Positions 60,214-64,000 of a stretch of 64,000 nt of DNA are shown here, piece after piece. A program made the translations under genes and the position numbers. The stretch spans positions 62,001 to 126,000 of the forward strand of contig NZ_FZPH01000008.1 in the NCBI RefSeq assembly GCF_900188485.1. The letters are read 5' to 3'. The stretch's first letter is position 1. Each line of letters opens with the position of its first letter. A model generated the notes under the pieces. That model was not told the DNA's origin and did not search any database. It worked only from the letters and a program-made list of their open reading frames with translations. This DNA comes from Asanoa hainanensis. GTDB lineage: Bacteria > Actinomycetota > Actinomycetes > Mycobacteriales > Micromonosporaceae.

Positions 60214-61995
60214 CTATTCCCGGCGGTCGACGAGGGCGACCAGGCGGTCGACCACGGACTCCGGTGTGATGGCGCGGTCGAAGACCGCCACCAGCAGGGT
60301 TTCCAGGTCGGGGTAGCCCATCTCGTCGGCGAGTTGGCGCAGCGGCTGGTCGTTGGCCAGGCCCCGGTCGTGGCGGCGTAGGGCCAGGCCGATCGTGGCC
60401 CGGCCCAGGCGGACCTTGTCGGGGATGCTGATGCCGGGCTCGTCGTGGTCGGCGAACCAGCGGTTGATCTGCATCTGGGCCTGGGGCGACTTGACGAAGC
60501 CGAGCCACTCCTTGCGGGGCCCGGCCGGCACGGCCGCGCTCTCGGTCGAGTCGGCCTCGGTGAAGATCTCGACCACGTCGCCGTCGTTGAGCTCCGATGA
60601 CAGGGGGGCCAGACGGCCGTTGATGGTGGCGGCCAGGCAGTGGTCGCCGCGCTCGGTGGCCAGCTCGTAGGCCAGGTCGACCGGGGTCGAGCCCGACGGC
60701 AGGACGATCTGGCGGCTCTCGGCGAACACCTGGATCTGCGACTCGGCGAGGTCGCAGCGCAGCGACTCGAGGAACTGCGCGGCGTCGGAGGTGGCCTGTT
60801 CCCAGTCGAGTACGCGGCGCAGCCAGGCGAGCTGCTCCATCCGGGACTCGGCCATGGCGGCCGGGGTCTTGGGATAGCGGAAGTGCGCGGCGATGCCGTA
60901 TTCGGCCAGCTGGTGCATCGACTCGGTGCGGATCAGCACCTCGACCGAACGGTCGTCGGGGCCGATCACCGTGGTGTGCAGCGAGCGGTAGAGGTTGTTC
61001 TTCGGCGACGCGATGAAGTCTTTGAACCGGCCCGGGACCGGCCGCCAACAACCGTGGATCGCGCCGAGCGCGGCGTAGCAGTCGGTGTCGGTGCCGTCGA
61101 CGACGACCGCGATCCGGGGCAGGTCGTGCGGCACCGCGTAGCCGGCCTCGACCGTGTCCTTCCAGATCGAGTAGTAGTGCCGGGGTCGGGCCGTGACGGT
61201 CGCGGTCACCCGGCTGCGGCGCAGCGTCGTCTTGGCGCGGAGCGCGACCTCCGTCACGTATTCGTCCCAGCCGGTGCGGGCCTGGACGTGCTCGTCGACC
61301 GTCGCGTAGCCCTCGGGCTCCAGGTGGTAGAGCACCACGTCGTCGAGCTCGCGCTTGAGCAGCTGGATGCCGAGCCGGTCGCAGAGGGGCACCAGCACGT
61401 CGAGGGTCGCCTTGGCGATCCGGGCCCGCGAGGAGGGGGAGCGGGCGTCGAGGGTGCGCATGTTGTGCAGCCGGTCGGCCAGCTTGATGATCAGCACCCG
61501 GACGTCTTTGCCGGCGGCGACCAGCATCTTGCGGATCGTCTCGGCCTCGGCCGCCTTGCCGTAGAACGCCTTGTCGAACTTGGTCACGCCGTCGACCAGG
61601 TGGGCCACCTCGGGACCGAAGTCGCCGTCGAGCGCCTGGAGCGTGTAGCGGGTGTCTTCGACCGTGTCGTGCAGCAGCGCCGCCACCAGGGTGGTGGTGT
61701 CCATGCCCAGCTCGGCGAGGATCTGCGCGACCGCGAGCGGGTGCGTGATGAACGGCTCGCCGCTCTTGCGGAACTGGCCGCGGTGCATGCTCTCGGCGAT
61801 GCCGTACGCCCGGCGGAGCACACCGGCGTCGCCCGCGTGCACCTCGCGGTGGGTGCGGACCAGCCGCCCGACCGGGTCGTCGTCGGACGCGGGCCAGGAC
61901 AGGAACGTCCGTAGCCGGCGGGAGATGGGCAGGTCGCTGGATTGGACAGGCACCACACGACCCAGCGCGGCGCCGTGACCGGCGTCGACATCCAC
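60214..61995 (-). CDS. RelA/SpoT homologue, short form without ACT domain
   Basis: A 593-residue (p)ppGpp enzyme. The HD hydrolase domain is intact: ITHPLAVAQIL with His85, LLHDTVEDT with His109-Asp110 and Glu113-Asp114, LADRLHNMRTL. The synthetase domain keeps Asp291, the PKNNLYRSLHTTVIG segment and Glu352 (VEVLIRT), but the RxKxxxS motif reads RPRHYYSIWKD, with Arg272 and Asp280 where long RSHs usually have lysine. A TGS domain (about 420-475) follows; the zinc-finger and ACT regions of long RSHs are missing. AGGAGGT precedes GTG 61995. Likely a second RSH; the full-length one should be elsewhere. Confidence 0.88.
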   Translation of the reverse strand: MDVDAGHGAALGRVVPVQSSDLPISRRLRTFLSWPASDDDPVGRLVRTHREVHAGDAGVLRRAYGIAESMHRGQFRKSGEPFITHPLAVAQILAELGMDTTTLVAALLHDTVEDTRYTLQALDGDFGPEVAHLVDGVTKFDKAFYGKAAEAETIRKMLVAAGKDVRVLIIKLADRLHNMRTLDARSPSSRARIAKATLDVLVPLCDRLGIQLLKRELDDVVLYHLEPEGYATVDEHVQARTGWDEYVTEVALRAKTTLRRSRVTATVTARPRHYYSIWKDTVEAGYAVPHDLPRIAVVVDGTDTDCYAALGAIHGCWRPVPGRFKDFIASPKNNLYRSLHTTVIGPDDRSVEVLIRTESMHQLAEYGIAAHFRYPKTPAAMAESRMEQLAWLRRVLDWEQATSDAAQFLESLRCDLAESQIQVFAESRQIVLPSGSTPVDLAYELATERGDHCLAATINGRLAPLSSELNDGDVVEIFTEADSTESAAVPAGPRKEWLGFVKSPQAQMQINRWFADHDEPGISIPDKVRLGRATIGLALRRHDRGLANDQPLRQLADEMGYPDLETLLVAVFDRAITPESVVDRLVALVDRRE

Positions 61996-62150
61996 GCCCG
62001 CACACCTCCTGACGAGGCCAGCACCCGCGAATCGTGCCTTCGCCCGGGAAATCGGGCGAGACAGTCACGAGTGCATTTCTCTACCAGACTAAGTCACGCA
62101 CCGTAGTCCAAATGGTCAGTTGCTTCTGTGCGAACGGGTGAGTCTGCCGA

Positions 62151-63893
62151 TTAGGCCAGGGCTTCCGCCTTTCGGAGCAACTCCCGGTAGCGGCCTGCTC
62201 CACGGACGGGCGACGCCCAGCCGGCGGACGCCTCCACCAGTCGGGTGTCGGGTTTCTCCAACCAGGACAAAATTCGCTCGGTCTCCTCGGCGGTCGCGCT
62301 CGGAACCGGGCCGTGGCCGGGCAGCACCGTCTCGGCCGTCGCGCGGAGCATCTCGATCGTCGCGCGTGGATGCACCCGGGGTGGCGAGTTGCCGGCCGCG
62401 GCCAGCCGCCCCTGCCGCACGATCGCGAGCTCCCACCCGCCGTCGCCGGCCCGCCGCGCCGCGACGAGCTCGGTGATCGAGGTGAGGCCGAAGAGCCGCT
62501 GCATCCGGACGGCCGCCCGTAGCACCGCGGCCAGCCGGCCGCGGATCACCGCCGCGTCTTCGTAGCGGCGCGCGTCGGACAGCACCGAGATGCGGCTGAG
62601 CAGCGCCTCGACCACCGCCCGCGGGTCGCCCGTGGTCGCCGAGCGAAAGGGTGCGGCGGCGGCCTCCTCGTACGCCTCCGGACTGATCTTGTGCTCGCAC
62701 GGCGCCGCGCATTTGCCCAGCTCGGCCAGCGCGCACGCGGGCGTCGTGGTCTTGGCCGAGAGGCGCAGGGTGCACTGCCGGAGCGGGATCGCGTCGTGCA
62801 CCGCCGCCGCGGCCAGGTCGGCGGCCCGCTTGGAGGTGAAGGGCCCGAGGTAGGCGGTGTCGCCCTCGGCCAGCGCGCGCACCACCGACAGCCGCGGGTA
62901 GGGCTCGTCGGTGAGCTTGAGCCAGACCACCCGCTCCGGGAACTTCGAGCGCCGGTTGTAGGGCGGGGCATGCGCAGCGATCAGCCGGAGCTCACGGATC
63001 TCGGCCTCCAGCCCGTGCGCGCACTCGACGGCGTCGACCCGCTCCGCGGCGTTGAGCATCTCGGACATCCGGGCGCGCTTCTCGGCGGCGGTGAAGTAGC
63101 TGCGGACCCGGGTGGCGATGTCGACCGAGGTGCCGACGTAGAGCGGGCGGTCGTCGGCGGCCCGGAAGATGTAGACCCCGGGACCGTGCGGCAGTCCCTC
63201 GGCCAGGTGTCGCTTGCGCCGCTGGGTCGGGGTGACCGCCTTCTGGAACTCGATCGCGTCGCCGACCGTGGTCACGTTGTGGCTGCCCAGCCGGCCGATC
63301 ATGGCGTGCAGCACGTCGACCGTGGCCAGGGCGTCGTCGAGCGCCCGGTGGGTGGGCTGGCGGGCGGTGCGGAAGTGCGCGGCCAGCGTGCCCAGCTTGC
63401 GGTTGGGCACCTCGTCGCGGAGGAGCACCCGGCGGGCCAGCGCGGCGGTGTCGAGGACCCGCGGGTTGGGCCAGGTGTAGCCGAACTTGGCGCACGCCGC
63501 CTTGAGGAAGCCCACGTCGTAGGGCGCGTTGTGGGCCACCAACACGGCGCCCTGGATGAACTCGAGGAACGGCGGCAGCACCTCTTCGATCGGCGGCGCG
63601 GGCAGCACCATCGCCTCGGTGATGCCGGTCAGCACCGTGATGAACGGCGGGATCGGCTGGCCCGGGTTGACCAGCGTGGCCAGCACGCCCAGCTCGTCGC
63701 CGCCGCGCACCTTGACCGCACCGACCTCGGTGATGCCCCCGCCGTCGGGCGCGCCGCCGGTGGTCTCGAGGTCGACCACCACGAAGGTCGTGTCGCGCAG
63801 GCTGGTCGCGGCAGCGGTCAGCACGCCGTCGAGCGTGCCCTGGACGAAGAGCGGTTCCACCACGTGCAGGACGTTAGAACGCCGGTACGACAC
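62151..63893 (-). CDS. DEDDh exonuclease / GIY-YIG (UvrC-like) fusion nuclease
   Basis: A 580-residue fusion. Residues about 35-200 are a DnaQ-type 3'-5' exonuclease: FVVVDLETTGG (Exo I), VLVAHNAPYDVGFLKAA (Exo II) and HRALDDALATVDVL (Exo III). Residues about 235-310 are a GIY-YIG endonuclease: GPGVYIFRAADDRPLYVGTS and RVRSYF. UvrC-like helical segments follow (CTLRLSAKTTTPACALAELG, KCAAPCEHKIS with cysteines). Known across actinobacteria (M. tuberculosis Rv2191, from memory) and implicated in DNA repair. GTG 63893 is used; GTG 63863 or 63860 are alternatives. Confidence 0.92.
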   Translation of the reverse strand: MSYRRSNVLHVVEPLFVQGTLDGVLTAAATSLRDTTFVVVDLETTGGAPDGGGITEVGAVKVRGGDELGVLATLVNPGQPIPPFITVLTGITEAMVLPAPPIEEVLPPFLEFIQGAVLVAHNAPYDVGFLKAACAKFGYTWPNPRVLDTAALARRVLLRDEVPNRKLGTLAAHFRTARQPTHRALDDALATVDVLHAMIGRLGSHNVTTVGDAIEFQKAVTPTQRRKRHLAEGLPHGPGVYIFRAADDRPLYVGTSVDIATRVRSYFTAAEKRARMSEMLNAAERVDAVECAHGLEAEIRELRLIAAHAPPYNRRSKFPERVVWLKLTDEPYPRLSVVRALAEGDTAYLGPFTSKRAADLAAAAVHDAIPLRQCTLRLSAKTTTPACALAELGKCAAPCEHKISPEAYEEAAAAPFRSATTGDPRAVVEALLSRISVLSDARRYEDAAVIRGRLAAVLRAAVRMQRLFGLTSITELVAARRAGDGGWELAIVRQGRLAAAGNSPPRVHPRATIEMLRATAETVLPGHGPVPSATAEETERILSWLEKPDTRLVEASAGWASPVRGAGRYRELLRKAEALA

Positions 63894-63991
63894 TTCTGTC
63901 GCACGGGCCCCAGGCGTTTCGCCGTACCCGGTGAGAAAAGATCGACTACATCGACGGGCGCCGGAGTGGCGGTCGGTGGGAGACTTGCTCC

Positions 63992-64000
63992 ATGTCCGAG
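63992..64000 (+). CDS. Possible start of a gene cut by the window end
   Basis: ATGTCCGAG at the edge is preceded by GGGAG about ten bases upstream. Only three codons (Met-Ser-Glu) are visible, so the product cannot be named. Confidence 0.35.

Noticed and set aside
1-64000. CRISPR arrays, tRNA or rRNA genes, insertion sequences, prophage
   Set aside because: No regularly spaced repeats, cloverleaf-like sequences, transposase or phage motifs were seen by eye; a covariance-model scan would be needed to exclude small RNAs.

Overview
The window is about 72 percent GC chromosomal DNA from an actinobacterium. A menaquinol-oxidising bcc supercomplex (diheme QcrC, QcrA with extra membrane segments, QcrB, CtaC/E/F), many GTG starts and GTGA/ATGA gene overlaps, a DUF3043 protein and a large LuxR-LAL regulator all fit that group. 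The short loopless palindromic terminator after the first gene and the overall gene style suggest Micromonosporaceae (Micromonospora/Actinoplanes relatives); that family call is inference from gene content, not a search.

The backbone is housekeeping and, from memory, broadly follows the order of the Mycobacterium tuberculosis Rv2217 to Rv2191 region: lipB, TIGR01777 epimerase, sucB, leucyl aminopeptidase, gcvT, cobS, cobT (here fused to cobU), glycerate kinase, erpA-like, adoK-like, ctaC, ctaF, trpD, ctaE, qcrCAB and the DEDDh/GIY-YIG nuclease. Accessory genes sit in the gaps.

1-10.3 kb: the 3' part of an archaeal-type aspartyl-tRNA synthetase, lipB, small membrane proteins, a GT-C-like membrane protein, a CooC-like ATPase plus small Cys/His protein behind a candidate Zur box, a secreted PHB-type esterase, a TPM-associated coiled-coil protein and the epimerase. 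10.3-19.3 kb: a LuxR-LAL regulator convergent with a four-gene minus-strand operon of two paralogous MFS transporters, a uridine-kinase-like protein and a NACHT STAND NTPase broken by a one-base frameshift at Walker B. 19.3-28.8 kb: 2-oxoglutarate dehydrogenase E2 and E3, aminopeptidase, gcvT, cobS and a CobU-CobT fusion. 28.9-43.2 kb: site-2 protease, aldo/keto reductase, a 1393-residue WG-repeat protein, a three-gene ABC-2 exporter, an XRE-cupin regulator divergent from azlCD, DUF3043, murA and nadA. 43.2-56.9 kb: glycerate kinase, Fe-S carrier, PfkB kinase, a cysteine desulfurase/TusA pair, and the respiratory cluster with trpD and ctaG. 56.9-64 kb: hydrolase, Lrp-like sensor domain, sugar nucleotidyltransferase, NUDIX hydrolase, a small lower-GC HicA-like gene pair, a short RelA/SpoT homologue and the DEDDh/GIY-YIG protein.

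No rRNA, tRNA, CRISPR array, insertion sequence or phage gene was recognised. The most notable loci are the Zur-box CooC-like pair (4937-6316), the frameshifted NACHT operon (12996-19229) and the HicA-like pair (59505-60040).
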